A stretch of DNA of 64,000 nucleotides from Symbiodinium natans (lineage: Eukaryota > Sar > Dinophyceae > Suessiales > Symbiodiniaceae), in NCBI GenBank assembly GCA_905221605.1, contig CAJNDS010000224.1, forward strand, positions 909,085 through 973,084, given 5' to 3'. The position numbers and the translations under genes were made by a program. A model generated the notes under the pieces. That model was not told the origin of the DNA. It worked only from the letters and a program-made list of their open reading frames with translations, and did no database searches. Numbering within the stretch: the stretch's first letter is position 1; every line of letters begins with the position of its first letter. Of this stretch, positions 39,898 to 50,253 are shown piece by piece.

Positions 39898-39966
39898 GGG
39901 ATGTCCGCCCTTATACTAACAGTCCTCAATCGGGATCATACGGGGTTACTAGAATCCCTATTGAGG
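39898..39966. mobile_element. MITE-2 copy, truncated into poly-C
   Basis: GGATGTCCGCCCTTATACTA and AACAGTCCTCAATCGGGATC, then CCCTATTGAGG running into a C tract at 39966-39979. The right inverted end is missing. Confidence 0.7.
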
Positions 39967-40204
39967 CCCCCCCCCCCCCCTCCCCAAAAAAAAAACAACA
40001 AGAAAGAGAAAAGTGACCTACTTGTCACCCTAATCGAGCTGGAGAGCAGTTCTGACAGATGCAACGACCGTGATCCACCTCCAGATTAGTTCGACGACCG
40101 GGTGGCAAACAGAAAGCTGAGCGGCTTCCACCATTGCCCATGCAATTGCTAGGGCAGAACACACATGGCGCTGAAACTTCTTGCTGCACCCTAAGCCCCA
40201 TACC

Positions 40205-40610
40205 TTAAACCTAAACCCTAAACTCACCTCCAAACTTGCATTGGGGTGCAAGGATGGACAGAAGGAGCCGGAATGACGATGTGTGACCGTGGGTCGTTCC
40301 ACATTCGCTTTCCCAAAACAGGGCATCCCTCCAAAATGCCACCCCGCCTATTGAATCGGGTTTCGGTTTTTTGTCCTCGCAAATCTCTTGACCATCTGTT
40401 TGCACCGTATGTTTTGTGCTTGACAGCTTCGTGCTCGAACGAATACGTATCTTCTCTTTGGTCTCTCTTATCATCATGTTGTTGAAAAGTCACGGGCAAA
40501 GAGGAGAAGATAGCGGGCAATATCCATTTTTCCTGCATTACTCTATTGCCGGAGTTGCACGGCTTTCGGACACATCCCGTAGGATTGAACACCTTGAACC
40601 CTAAACCCTA
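40205..40610. other. Unique 400 bp island, open on several frames
   Basis: Lower G-run content than its surroundings. Long frames exist on both strands (antisense 40224-40592, 122 codons). No motif is recognised. It could be an exon-containing or foreign segment. Confidence 0.3.
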
Positions 40611-40675
40611 ATTCAGTGGCATTTTTCTGTTGGGGGGTTAGCTGTTTTGGCTCTTTGCTGGTGTCCAGCCTGCAG

Positions 40676-40747
40676 GAACAGCGCGCTGGTGTGTCAGAGG
40701 CAGAATCACCATCCCCTGCTGAAGCAAGCGCACCCATGCCGACGCTG
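40676..40747 (+). CDS. E4 module, copy 2 (Ser/Pro/Ala-rich)
   Basis: CTGCAG|G acceptor, EQRAGVSEAESPSPAEASAP then MPTL, CTG|GTGCCG donor. Starts with the same bases (GAACAGC) as the exon at 59915 and has similar low-complexity character. Probably a flexible linker. Confidence 0.52.
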
Positions 40748-41339
40748 GTGCCGGTTTAGGGTTTGGAGGGGCCTAGGGTTTGGAGTTTGAGTGGGTTCAC
40801 GGTCCGGGCGTTCTAGGGTTTGGGTTTCGGGTTGAGGGAAGCCCTCCGCCAAGTCCTCAACCCCAAACCCTCAACTTCCCAGGCCCGGGATGACATAAAC
40901 CCCTACACAAGCCCCCAAACCGCAACCCCCCAAACCATAAACCTTGAGAACGCCGCGAAGCCTAAACCTCAAACCCTCAGCAGCCCCTCCCCCCTAAACC
41001 AACCCTCAACACACTCAACCTCTCCAAAACCAATCAGGGGCCCGCAGAAGCCCTAAACCCTGAAGCGAGCCACATGCGTCATGCCACTTCAATGTAGTGG
41101 TTTCTGCTTCGGAAAGACCCCTTGATGGTTTAGGGCTTCAGGGGCCTGTCTTGGGAACCCTAAACTGTGCCGAGGTGGAGTAGGAGCTTACTTGGAGAAT
41201 ACATGGCCCTTCTTGGGTAACCCAAACAATATACAAAAGGCACCATACTCTAGGGAAGTAAGCATGTATGGTTTTCGTGTCCGGGCTCTTCTACTCCAAA
41301 CAAGTCTTCTAGACAGCCCCCCCCCCCCTCCCTTTAGGG

Positions 41340-41398
41340 TTTAGGTTTTAGAGCTTAGGGTTTAGGGTTTAGGGTTTAGGGTTTCGGGTTTAGGGTAA
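41340..41398. repeat. TTTAGGG array
   Basis: About seven units, directly before the E7 exon of copy 2. Confidence 0.92.
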
Positions 41399-41409
41399 GC
41401 CCTTCTCAG

Positions 41410-41491
41410 GAACGTTGTACGAGTGGCTTGCCCTTCACCGCAAATCATTGCCGTTCCATTTTTCATGCTGCTTGCCTGTGCCTATGCCAGA
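41410..41491 (+). CDS. E7 module, copy 2
   Basis: CTCAG|G acceptor, NVVRVACPSPQIIAVPFFML then LACAYA. At the DNA level ATCATTGCCGT and the bases around it match the copy at 60944. The two agree in the frame I-I-A-V-P, not in the other open frame. Confidence 0.58.
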
Positions 41492-41665
41492 TTCAGGGCT
41501 TGTGATGCTTTATGTTGAGGTTAGGGGGTTCAGGGTTTGGAGTTGAGTGAAGGTTGCCTACCCTAAACCCTAAACCCTGAACCCTAATCCCCTAACCCTA
41601 AACCCCAAACCCTATCAGCCCTACAGGCCACAAGATACTCAGCCCTCAACCTAAACCCTTACAAC

Positions 41666-41764
41666 AAGGCTCATGGGTACTCGTACAATAAGAACCTAAA
41701 TACGACTATAACCATCGTTACCTTACATGTAGCCCTACTTACAAGTACCCATGAACCTCCAAGC
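41666..41764. mobile_element. MITE-1 copy, diverged
   Basis: GGCTCATGGGTACTCGTACA on the left and AAGTACCCATGAACCTCCAA on the right. Confidence 0.65.
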
Positions 41765-42141
41765 GTTCCCCGTTATGCACGTAGTGCTGTTGTTGCCTTA
41801 GATTGCCTCATAAACCCCAAGAAGCAACAAGAGTGACGCTTTTCTTTCGTGCGTTTCAGGTAACCTCGTTTAAACCACTTTACTGGGAGATTTGGTGTGT
41901 TCTTTGAGCCCTAATTCATCTGGAGCCCTATGAACCCGTAGAAGTTACCTAAAGTTGATGCAAGGGCCCCACGCGCACATCAGTTGAAGGGTCCGGGGGT
42001 TTCGGCTTGTGGGTTTTAGGGTTTAAGCCTCTTACTGTTTAGGGTTGAGGTTTTAGGGACTGAAGGAGTATGGTTTCTGAAGATGGGTACTGATTTTAGG
42101 GTTCCTATAACAACCCGCCGCCGTTGCAACCGTACCCTATT

Positions 42142-42633
42142 TTTATTGAAAGTTAGTGTTTCGCCTAGGCGAAATGCATATTTTGGCAGCTGGAAAAACG
42201 AGCCTATTTTTGACGTCGTCGTTGCGAATCCTCGGGTTTTTGCAAAATTTTGGGGTCCAATTTTGGTTTCGGCTCGCAGAGCAATGCAGTGCGACTTTTG
42301 CTTTCTTGCATGTGCCGTCGGGAGGCAAGTGTCAAAGCTTTGCAACGGCTTTGCCGGTTTATTGAAAGTTAGTGTTTCGCCTAGGCGAAATGCATATTTT
42401 GGCAGCTGGAAAAACGAGCCTATTTTTGACGCGGCGGCACGTTGATCGGTCAGACGAGCAACGGTGGCCATCATATGCAACGCCGTCCAGTCTCCAGAAA
42501 AGCGATTCCACACCAAGCGCCCGCTCCCCATTCCAGGTCGCCCTGTCTCCTGGCTGTCACCCTGCTCGCCGTCGACGACATAGTCCAGCTCGTTTTTCCA
42601 GCTGCCAAAATATGCATTTCGCCTAGGCGAAAC
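42142..42633. repeat. Palindrome-bearing repeat: two direct copies and one inverted copy
   Basis: A 74 bp unit with the perfect 16 bp palindrome TTTCGCCTAGGCGAAA, then TGCATATTTTGGCAGCTGG, occurs at 42142-42215 and again at 42358-42431, 216 bp apart and virtually identical. A third, inverted partial copy lies at 42588-42633. The antisense frame 42016-42705 (229 codons) crosses all three and owes its length to them, although the repeat reads PKYAFRLGETLTFNK in that frame. Confidence 0.92.
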
Positions 42634-42911
42634 CCCCAAAGGAAAAGGACGGGTTGGCCAGGGTAGACAGGAAAGAACGGAACTAACCCCCCCCCCCCCC
42701 ACCACCCCAAAACCAGGTACGGTTTCACCGCCTTCTGCTATAACAAGGATTAGATATTTGTTGGGAGTGCATTAGGCGTGCCCCTGAACTCTCTACGCAA
42801 GGTCTTATGAATTGAGGCATACTGCTCAACCCAGGGGTCTTGGGCTAACTCTCCGAAACTTCTCCATTTGGGGCAGTCACGGTTCACGCGCGCTTCTGCG
42901 TGCGTGCACAG

Positions 42912-42947
42912 ACGGTCCAGGCCTGTCTTGGCCGCACCGACGATGAG
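42912..42947 (+). CDS. Possible E5-like exon
   Basis: CACAG acceptor, TVQACLGRTDDE, then GAG|GTGTGC. The T-x-D-D-E end at a GAG|GTG donor is shared with E5 at 45226, where the donor is GAG|GTGCGT. Confidence 0.42.
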
Positions 42948-43070
42948 GTGTGCTGCTTCTTAGGGCTTGGTTCGGGTGTCCTACGGGTCGTTCCGCCAGC
43001 AACCTTCCATGGATTAGGGTTTAGGGTTTAGGGTTTAGGGCTAGGGATGGTTAGGGTTTTCAACCCGCAG

Positions 43071-43122
43071 GCCAGCAGGCACGATGCCGCGCATGACAAG
43101 CTTGCCCGAGCCGCTGCCGGAG
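43071..43122 (+). CDS. Possible exon, Pro-rich
   Basis: CGCAG|G acceptor, PAGTMPRMTSLPEPLPE, CCGGAG|GTGCCT donor. G-strand repeats on both sides. Confidence 0.45.
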
Positions 43123-43269
43123 GTGCCTGGGTTTAGGGTTTAGGGTTTTGGGTTTAGGGTTTAGGGTTTAGGGTCTAAACCCTGCAGGTTTCGTGTTCTG
43201 CGTCCACGGGCCACCCTGTACCTTACAATTCCTTGAAGCCCTAGATCACCCAAAGCTCTGGCCCTGCAC

Positions 43270-43400
43270 TCTAAACCCTAAACCCTAAACCCTAAACCCT
43301 AAACCCTAAACCCCAAACCCTAAACCCTAAACCCTAAACCCTAAACCCCCTAAACCCTAAGCCCTAAGCCCTACACCCTAAACCCCAAACCCTAAAGCTC
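43270..43400. repeat. CCCTAAA array
   Basis: About 16 units with CCCCAAA and CCCTAAG variants. Confidence 0.95.
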
Positions 43401-43584
43401 TACAACCTGAAGCTCCCTGGGAATAGCACCCCTCAAATCTTTGGATGCCCATAGGGCCCAATGACTCCCCTTTTGCGGTTTGGGGTTTCGGGTTTAGGAT
43501 TTAGGGTTTAGGGGTTTTCGGATTTAGGGGTTTAGGGTTTAGGGTTTGGGGTTTAGGGTTAAGGTTAGGGGTTTCGGGCTTAGG

Positions 43585-43672
43585 TTGGGATGTTCACCTC
43601 TAGAACTAACAGTCCTGAATAGGGATTACCGTACCCCCGATTAGAATCCCCATTGAGGACTGCTGTTCTCGG
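43585..43672. mobile_element. MITE-2 copy, right end diverged
   Basis: TTGGGATGTTCACCTCTAGA, AACAGTCCTGAATAGGGATT, then CCCCATTGAGGACTG. The terminal inverted repeat is lost on the right. Confidence 0.7.
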
Positions 43673-43810
43673 GTTTGGGGGGTAGGGCCGGCAGCCCTTC
43701 TCCTTGGGTCCTTTTGCTTTCAGTTCTTTCGGAGAAATGTTCCTAGGCCGCAAACCCTGAAGCGTCGCGACTCCAAACCTCTGTGTAGGGTCCTTAAGGA
43801 GGGGGTTCGC

Positions 43811-43839
43811 GGTGTGTGTGTGTGTGTGTGTGTGTGTGT
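43811..43839. repeat. (GT)n microsatellite
   Basis: Fourteen GT units. Confidence 0.97.
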
Positions 43840-43998
43840 AACCCAAGGTTTCCTACTACTCCTCAGGTTCCTTAGGTACCGACCTCCCATGAATCCCCCT
43901 CCCATAAGGACCCCAGAACCTCACTTGGAGGTTTAGGGTAGCGCGAGTCGTTTTTAGTTCCCAGCCTAAAAAGGGTTATTGGGTTCCCTAAACCCTAA

Positions 43999-44014
43999 CC
44001 CTGAACCCTAAACC

Positions 44015-44102
<88 letters not shown>

Positions 44103-44142
44103 ACCCTAAACCCTAAACCCTAAACCCTAAACCCTAAACCCT
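43999..44142. repeat. CCCTCAA array then CCCTAAA
   Basis: About 14 consecutive CCCTCAA heptamers followed by six CCCTAAA, a locally homogenised variant. Confidence 0.96.
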
Positions 44143-44203
44143 TGCAAACTTCCCCTCACCTGCCAATCTTCTCCCGGGCTTGAAGACCCGCTGGCTGCGC
44201 CAG

Positions 44204-44249
44204 GAGCCACTTCGCCCCGTTCCTCTCACGCCGGACCCTGCCTTCGGGG
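44204..44249 (+). CDS. Possible exon, Pro-rich
   Basis: GCCAG|G acceptor, EPLRPVPLTPDPAFG, GC donor. The frame is open upstream through TRWLRQ, so an earlier AAG acceptor (44186) is possible. Confidence 0.42.
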
Positions 44250-44589
44250 CTGAGGGTCAATGCCCCGACGCCCTTTTGGGCCACTAAAAGGGGACCCCTT
44301 ACATACCCCGGTGTAGGGTTTAGGGTTCAGGGTTTATGATTGTAGAAACGCTATATACCCCAAAGGCCCATACTTACTTCAGACCCTTTACAGGAGGTAA
44401 GGGACCACATTGAGGGCCCATATAGCTACGCTTAGAGCCCTACACCCCCCAGTCGAAAACCCCTAACACGCCGAAAGTGCCTGAATCCCTACACCTCTCT
44501 GCTCCCTAAACCCGAAACGCCTAAGTCCAAGAACCCAACATCCCACGAGAGTTGATTGGGGGCTCATGGTTTTGGGTTTTCCTTACGTT

Positions 44590-44640
44590 TATATATATAT
44601 ATACACATATATATGTATATATGTATTATTATTATGTGAC
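44590..44640. repeat. (TA)n-type microsatellite
   Basis: TATATA/CATATA alternation. Confidence 0.93.
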
Positions 44641-44925
44641 CTTAGGGTGCCCAAAAATAGTTGAGAAGGCTTAGGGTGGACAGCCCATGCATGCCCTTTT
44701 CCTCTTGACTGCAATCCTTGAACCCTAAACCCTGAACCCTAAGCCCTAAAGCCTAAACCCTGAAGCCTAAACCTTCAACCCTAAGCCCTAACCCCCCCAA
44801 AACTCCGAGTCCAGCTGCTTGGCTGTCTTCGTTGGGAATCAGAGAACAGAACTACATAGCTTCCTAAACACAAGCTCTCCAAACTAGGGTCCCTTTTGGG
44901 GTTCTTCTTTCAAGAGTGCCGCGCT

Positions 44926-44998
44926 ACATATATATATATATACATATATACATATATACATATATATGTATATCTCTATATATATATACATATATAAG
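44926..44998. repeat. (TA)n/(CATA)n microsatellite
   Basis: Similar to the tract at 44590; potential hairpin. Confidence 0.93.
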
Positions 44999-45225
44999 AC
45001 CCATTTAGTGTTTAGGGTTTACGCCAGAGCTCAAGAAAGGGGGACGGAGGAGCAGGGGGATGAACCCTATGGTCCTAACCCTAACCCCGCACGACCCTTT
45101 GTAGCCCTGATTCGTTGGGCGTTTTTCCGGGGTAAGGGGTTTTGAGGGGTTTGGAGCTTCAGGGTTTTAGGGTTTTGGGGATTGGTTACGGGTTGAGGGG
45201 TTGGGGTTTTGGGGTCTTGCCTCAG

Positions 45226-45273
45226 GAGAAGGCCCCACAGGAGGCTCTGTCTGAGACGACAGCCGATGATGAG
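45226..45273 (+). CDS. E5 module, copy 2
   Basis: CTCAG|G acceptor, EKAPQEALSETTADDE, GAG|GTGCGT donor. 48 bp, phase 0 to 0. T-T-A-D-D-E is identical in copy 3 (63163). Confidence 0.65.
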
Positions 45274-45954
45274 GTGCGTCCTTCAACTCTTTGCGCTCTA
45301 CTCTTAACATGAAGCCCTAAACCCAGTCTGGGTGTCGCGTTGTTTAGGTAGAAGCTTGAGGTGTAGGCTCCTGCAGAAGTTATTTCTGCCGATCATCCCC
45401 GCCCTACAGCTAATCGAGTGGGGAGCACCGGGTATTATAGTCCCTACGAAGGGCTGTTCGTATAAGGGGGAACTGGAGAGAAAGGACCCGGGAACAGCTG
45501 GCAGTCGCATTCATTTTCCGAGTTGCAAACCGGAACCGTACGGCAGACCCTAAGAGCTAAACCTTAAACGCGAAACCCCAAAACCCTTAGACCCCCAACT
45601 CGAATATGTCCAATTCGGGGTTATATGCAGGGTACCTATAGTTGGGCATAACCTTCTTCTGCGTCCATAATCATCTACAGCTCCCCCCCTCCTTTCCCCC
45701 CAGAAGTTCATTCACGTGTTGCGCCCTCTTGAAACTTCAATGGTAGCTAGAAGCATGGTTTAGGGCTAAGGGTTTAGGGTTTAGGGTTCAGGGTTTAGGG
45801 TTTAGGGCTAAAGGGTTCAAGGCTGAGGCGTGTAAGGTCTGAAAGTCTTTGGGCAAGAGGTAGGTTCTAAGAGCCCCAAGTACTGTTCCTGCCACTTCCA
45901 GCTATGGTTTCCGAATACCTTTAACCCCTGTTATATCCACCCAGACCCAATCCT

Positions 45955-46035
45955 CAACCCTCAACCCTCAACCCTCAACCCTAAACCCTAAACCCCAAAC
46001 CCTAAACCCTAAACCCTAAACCCTAAACCCTGAAC
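45955..46035. repeat. CCCTCAA/CCCTAAA array
   Basis: C-strand units directly upstream of E6 copy 2. Confidence 0.94.
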
Positions 46036-46041
46036 CTCCAG

Positions 46042-46101
46042 ATGGACTTGGAAAGTATCAGCGACCTCGAGCATGAGTGGGCGAGGGCACTCACGGAGGC
46101 A
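46042..46101 (+). CDS. E6 module, copy 2
   Basis: CTCCAG acceptor, MDLESISDLEHEWARALTEA, then TTTAGGG begins within four bases. Related to the exon at 31608. The exon sits between a C-array and a G-array with almost no spacer. Confidence 0.6.
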
Positions 46102-46232
46102 GGGTTTAGGGTTAGGGTTTAGGGTTTAGGGTTTGGGGTTTAGGGTTTAGGGTTTAATTAGGGTTTGGCTTGGCTTCAGGTCTTGTACTTGGGGTTGCCA
46201 TGAGGCTCCAGTATCCCTTGTGGTTACTTAGG

Positions 46233-46344
46233 GTAACCCTAAACCCTAAACCCTAAACCCTAAACCCTAAACCCTAAACCCTAAACCCTAAACCCTAAAC
46301 CCTAAACCCTAAACCCTAAACCCTAAACCCGAAACCCTAAACCC
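46233..46344. repeat. CCCTAAA array
   Basis: About 16 nearly perfect heptamers. Confidence 0.97.
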
Positions 46345-46429
46345 ATTGGGATCCTAGTTATTTTTTCAAGAATCTCTCTTAAGTAAGGGGTGTTGGAGTC
46401 TCTGTGAACAAGTGGCTTTGGGGCTTTTG

Positions 46430-46660
46430 GGTTTCGGGGTTAGGGTTTGATGGTTGCAGGGTTTGAGGGCTTTAGTGTTTGTGGGTTTGATGGTTAGAGG
46501 GTTTGAGGCTTGAGGGCTTGAGGGCTTGAGGGCTTTTTAGGGTTAGAGGCCTTGAGGGTTCGATGGGTGTTAGGATTTTGAAGGATTTAAGGTTCGAGGG
46601 TTTCAGGTTTAGAGGGTTTGAGGGTTTTAGGGTGAGGGTGTGAGTAGGGTTGGCCCAGCT
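46430..46660. repeat. Degenerate G-strand array (GGGTTTGAGGG type)
   Basis: GGTTTGAGGG, GGCTTGAGGG and GGGTTTGATGG words, a decayed TTTAGGG-type array. No exon seen. Confidence 0.8.
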
Positions 46661-46837
46661 CTCTAAATCCTACTTGGAGGCCCAGGGACCCGAAGCCCTA
46701 AACCCCCTAAGTTTATGCCCTAAGCCCTGAACCCTAAACCCTAAACCGACCCTAAAGCCTAAACTGTAAACCCTAAACCCCAACCCTAAACCCCACCAAG
46801 AATCGTAGGGGTCATCTAACACCCCAGCACCCTTGAA

Positions 46838-46962
46838 CCCTAAACCCTAAACCCTAAACCCTAAACCCTAAACCCTAAACCCTAAACCCTATACCCTAAA
46901 CCCTAAACCCTAAACCCCTAACCCTAAACCCTAAACCCTAAACCCTAAACCCTAAACCCTAA
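46838..46962. repeat. CCCTAAA array
   Basis: About 18 heptamers with one CCCTATA. Confidence 0.97.
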
Positions 46963-47009
46963 GAAGCCCAACAGCCCCTCTGGCCCTCAAGCACTTTGTG
47001 CACTACCAG

Positions 47010-47035
47010 GGCTCCTCGCAGCTGCCTGTGGAGAG
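47010..47035 (+). CDS. E8 module, copy 2, first part
   Basis: CCAG|G acceptor, GSSQLPVE plus two bases (AG), GC donor. With the next exon it restores V-E-R-T-F-I-Q-F, as in the single exon at 32272. The frame is also open upstream (LKHFVHYQ), so an earlier start is possible. Confidence 0.68.
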
Positions 47036-47713
47036 GCGCAGTGAGGGTTCAAATAGGGTTTAGGGTTTAGGGTTTAGGGTTTAGGGTTTAGTGTTAGGGG
47101 TTTGGGGTTTAGGATTAGGGTATAGGGCTCAGGGTTCCGGGTTTCAGGTTCTTGCGGGCTTTAGGGAGGTGGGGGAGACGGGGTGGGGTACCCTAAGGGA
47201 GGTTTTCTGCCCCCAACCCCTTGCCCGAAGAAGCTCAAGTTAAGGGGTCTTACAAACTCACCCGGGGGGTAGTGTGAAATACATTTGGCGCGAAACCCTA
47301 AGCCCTAAACCCTCAACTTTTTCAGCCCCAGGCCCGAAAGCCACTCCTACAGGCCTAGAAAGGAACCTGAACCCGGGTAAAGGGTCGCGACTTTCGCTGC
47401 ACGCTGTTGGCCGCAGAGCTCGGGTTTCGGGTGTAAGGGTTGTTGGGCCTGTGGTTTTCTGGTCTGACTGGAGCCCTGGACGTTGGATTTCGGGCTCAAG
47501 GGCTCAAGTTCGAGATTTCCGGGTTATAAGTCCCGCAGATGGTTACAGCTTCTTCGTGAGCCCCACTTGTAGCAACCCTAAACCCTAAACCCTAAGCAAC
47601 CCTAAACCCAAAACCCAAAACCCAAAACCCAAAACCCAAAACCCAAAACCCAAAACCCTAAACCTTAAACCCTAAACCCTAAACCGAAGCCTTTGGCCTG
47701 CAACCTTCGCCAG
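47036..47713 (+). other. Intron present in E8 copy 2, absent in copy 1
   Basis: 678 bp bounded by GC and AG|G. TTTAGGG units begin 20 bp after the donor and run G-strand. CCCAAAA and CCCTAAA units (47584-47685) run C-strand up to about 30 bp before the acceptor. The middle contains a degenerate open frame (47274-47588) that I do not call. Confidence 0.65.
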
Positions 47714-47768
47714 GACTTTCATCCAGTTCAACACTCGGCCACACGTGCTCCGCCGACGCTCCAAGTCA
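47714..47768 (+). CDS. E8 module, copy 2, second part
   Basis: CGCCAG|G acceptor, TFIQFNTRPHVLRRRSKS, GT donor (TCA|GTTTGA). Identical to copy 1 over TFIQFNT and the RRRS core. Confidence 0.7.
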
Positions 47769-47812
47769 GTTTGAGGCGGGGGCGTCAGGCACGTCTCTTG
47801 AAGGGTTATATG

Positions 47813-47868
47813 TTGGGATGTTCCCCCTTATCCTAACAGTCCTTCATAGGGATTCTAGTACCCTAAAG
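47813..47868. mobile_element. MITE-2 fragment
   Basis: TTGGGATGTTCCCCCTTATC, AACAGTCCTTCATAGGGATT. Only the left half is present. Confidence 0.65.
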
Positions 47869-48184
47869 CCCTTGAGCCAGAGACATTCCAGGGGGTGCTA
47901 TCGCGGAGATCAACATATGCGCCACTGGGGGATGCGCCCGGAGCTTGCACCAGTCGAGCTCTGGGCATCTGAGTGTTCTGCTCTGTGGATCTGGGTTGGG
48001 GAGCTGGGAGAGTTTGGTTTAGGATTTAGGGTCAAGGGTGGAGGGTTTAGGGTTTAGGGTTTAGGGCCTCATAAAGAAGCCGCCCGAGACGCTGTAGCCC
48101 AAGCCCTATTTCACTTCTCTTTTCTTCGGGCTAGGTCCCCGTATGAACCCCAATAGGCCGAACGCAGTCCTTAAAGCCCTGTAC

Positions 48185-48260
48185 AGGGTTTAGGGTTTAG
48201 GGTTTAGGGTTTGGGGTTTAGGGTTTGGGGTTTGGGGTTTGGGGTTTGGGGTTTGGGGAT
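48185..48260. repeat. TTTAGGG then TTTGGGG array
   Basis: G-strand units changing to the TTTGGGG variant. Confidence 0.93.
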
Positions 48261-48762
48261 CATGTCCCCGAATGCAGTTAGGGACCTTGCACACACACAC
48301 GCTCTAAACCCTAAATTATCTTGCTGTGAACCCTGTTTCCCCAACGACATGCCGGCCGAGACGGTGTGCGAACTTCGATGGAGAAATGGACTTGCCAGCA
48401 AGAGAGTTTAGGGTACTTGAAGCCCTAAACCCTAAACCCTAAACCCGAAACCCTAATCCCACAAGATGGGGTCGCTCAGGTTTTCTACTTGAAAAAACGT
48501 GCAGGACTGAAAGCCCGAACCCTGAAAGCTAGAAAGTTTGGGGTTGCGGGCTGAGGTTCTAGAATTTAGGTGCCCATGACAGACGTTGAGGGGTGGCACT
48601 GTAGCTTTACCAGCAGGCGTCAAGGCCTGAAGACTCGTACTTCTAAGGTTGCACCCCAAAAGGTTTCTCCCAAAATGGCCCTGATATTGCCTTCGGAATC
48701 TTAAAAAAAAAGGGGCCCCCCAAAAATTTCTAGGGTGCCGCCTTAGAGGGTTTAAGGTGAAG

Positions 48763-48819
48763 TCCCTTGAAGGCGTGTACCGCGAGCTGGCAGGTCCAAG
48801 TCTGCGCCGAACGTTAAAG
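48763..48819 (+). CDS. Probable exon
   Basis: GTGAAG acceptor, SLEGVYRELAGPSLRRTLK, AAG|GTTGGC donor. 57 bp, phase 0 to 0. Basic, helix-like. No second copy found. Confidence 0.45.
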
Positions 48820-48859
48820 GTTGGCCTTCGCTCGGAGTAGGTGACAGAAGAAAAGTAGG

Positions 48860-49668
48860 CTCGAGGGCTTCCAGGCCCCTCATCCCTAACCCCTAAAACC
48901 CAAACCCGAAAACCTGAACTCTAAGCCCGAAACCCTGAACTCTAAGCCCGAAACCCTAACTATCCATGAATCTCCAAGCAAAGTCTCCGCTTTCCCCCCC
49001 CCCCCGGCCCAAACTGTCAGCATGTCGTATGACAGCTTGAATGCGGTGTCTGTGCTGAACCCAATCAATCTTATCAGCAGAACATATATTTACTGTAGGA
49101 AATAAATTACATACTTATCAGCAACCCTAAACCCAAAACTCTAAGTCTTGCCCCACACCTTCTCTGGGTGATCGCATTGGCTGCCACCGGTCCAATGAAC
49201 CAGCTGGCGCCGATTTCAAACGCTTTCTTGGGAGTTTTAAGGCACGGAAGCCCGGTGATGTCACTGGGGGTCCTAGACGGGCACGGAGACAGCCACGAGA
49301 CCACCTAAACCCAAGGCCCTAAACCCTAAACCCCTGTTTTATCCGCAGGCACGCTTGAGGTTTGGGGATCGCGCATTGAAGGCTTCGGGTTTGGGGGTGA
49401 GGGTGGGGTCCCTTCAGCTCCCACTGCATCAGGGTATCTTGTGTTGCCTGAAGTTTGTTTTTTTCGGTTTGCCTGGGCTTATCAGTAGGGTTGGGGTGGG
49501 GGTTTCAGGCTTAGAGTTTCGGTTTTCGGGCTAGGGAATGGGACCTCCCGAGTTTCAGGGCGGGTTACAAGCGGGGCAGGGTCTGCTCGACCTTCTGTTC
49601 CTTTGCGCTAGTTTCCACGAGGTTGCAGGAATGACTTAGCGATAACATGTTTCGCTTAGATTTCGCAC
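48860..49668. other. Spacer; island at 49140-49305 open on both strands
   Basis: At 49140-49305 the antisense frame (GLPCLKTPKKAFEIGASWFI) and a forward frame are both protein-like. Strand cannot be decided. A C tract lies at 48997-49006. Confidence 0.35.
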
Positions 49669-49998
49669 GTGCTCCCAGAAGTCTTCGTGAAGCCTCTTGG
49701 AGTAGAGCACAGTTGTAGTATTCTTGCAGCTGGCAATAATATCATTAGAAACGAGAATAAAAGCCACTATGAACTTCTTATATCTTTGACATGCCTCACA
49801 AAGCCTGATATCTTTCCATACTATTCGTTTCTTTGGGTTGCGTTCGCCCTTTGCTCGGCATTCCTCATTTTGCTAAAGGGCGTCGGGCATCAGTGGAGCT
49901 CATTGAAAACGAGCTCTTCAAGGAACCCCGAGTTCTACCGTATGTATACATATATATATATGCACTATAAATATATATACAGAAAGCCATATACATGA
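49669..49998 (+). CDS. Doubtful AT-richer open frame with a hydrophobic segment
   Basis: 109 codons from ATG, with one membrane-like stretch (FLWVAFALCSAFLILL). The end is a (TA) microsatellite translation. No splice or paralogue support. Confidence 0.2.
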   Translation: MLPEVFVKPLGVEHSCSILAAGNNIIRNENKSHYELLISLTCLTKPDIFPYYSFLWVAFALCSAFLILLKGVGHQWSSLKTSSSRNPEFYRMYTYIYMHYKYIYRKPYT

Positions 49999-50022
49999 AA
50001 GACTATATATATATATATGCAC
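49938..50022. repeat. (TA)n microsatellite
   Basis: Two TA-rich tracts separated by about 30 bp. Confidence 0.93.
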
Positions 50023-50106
50023 ATAATATTACGAACCTTCAAGGTACCAGGCAGTTGCTGTACTCAGCTGTCTCCGCAGTTTGAAAAAAGGGGCTGCATG
50101 CCGATT

Positions 50107-50212
50107 TCTGGGCTCTTACTTCTTGCGGAGGAGCTTTAAAACTAGCTTACCGCAATACGCAGGGTTCTATCGTAAAAAGGAGTACTGAGTACTCCTTAAC
50201 AAGAGCCCAGAT
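50107..50212. mobile_element. MITE-7: single inverted-repeat element
   Basis: TCTGGGCTCTTA at the left end and TAACAAGAGCCCAGA at the right end. The inverted match extends outward to GCATG/CATGC. Interior includes AGTACTGAGTACT, a small palindrome. No second copy seen. Confidence 0.65.
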
Positions 50213-50253
50213 TTCCATGCCGCCTTCTTTTAATCCGCCGTGGTGGTTTCCCC

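Noticed and set aside
42016-42705. 229-codon antisense open frame
   Set aside because: It spans three copies of a nucleotide repeat that supply much of its length, and it has no splice or start context. Kept only as a possibility in the findings.
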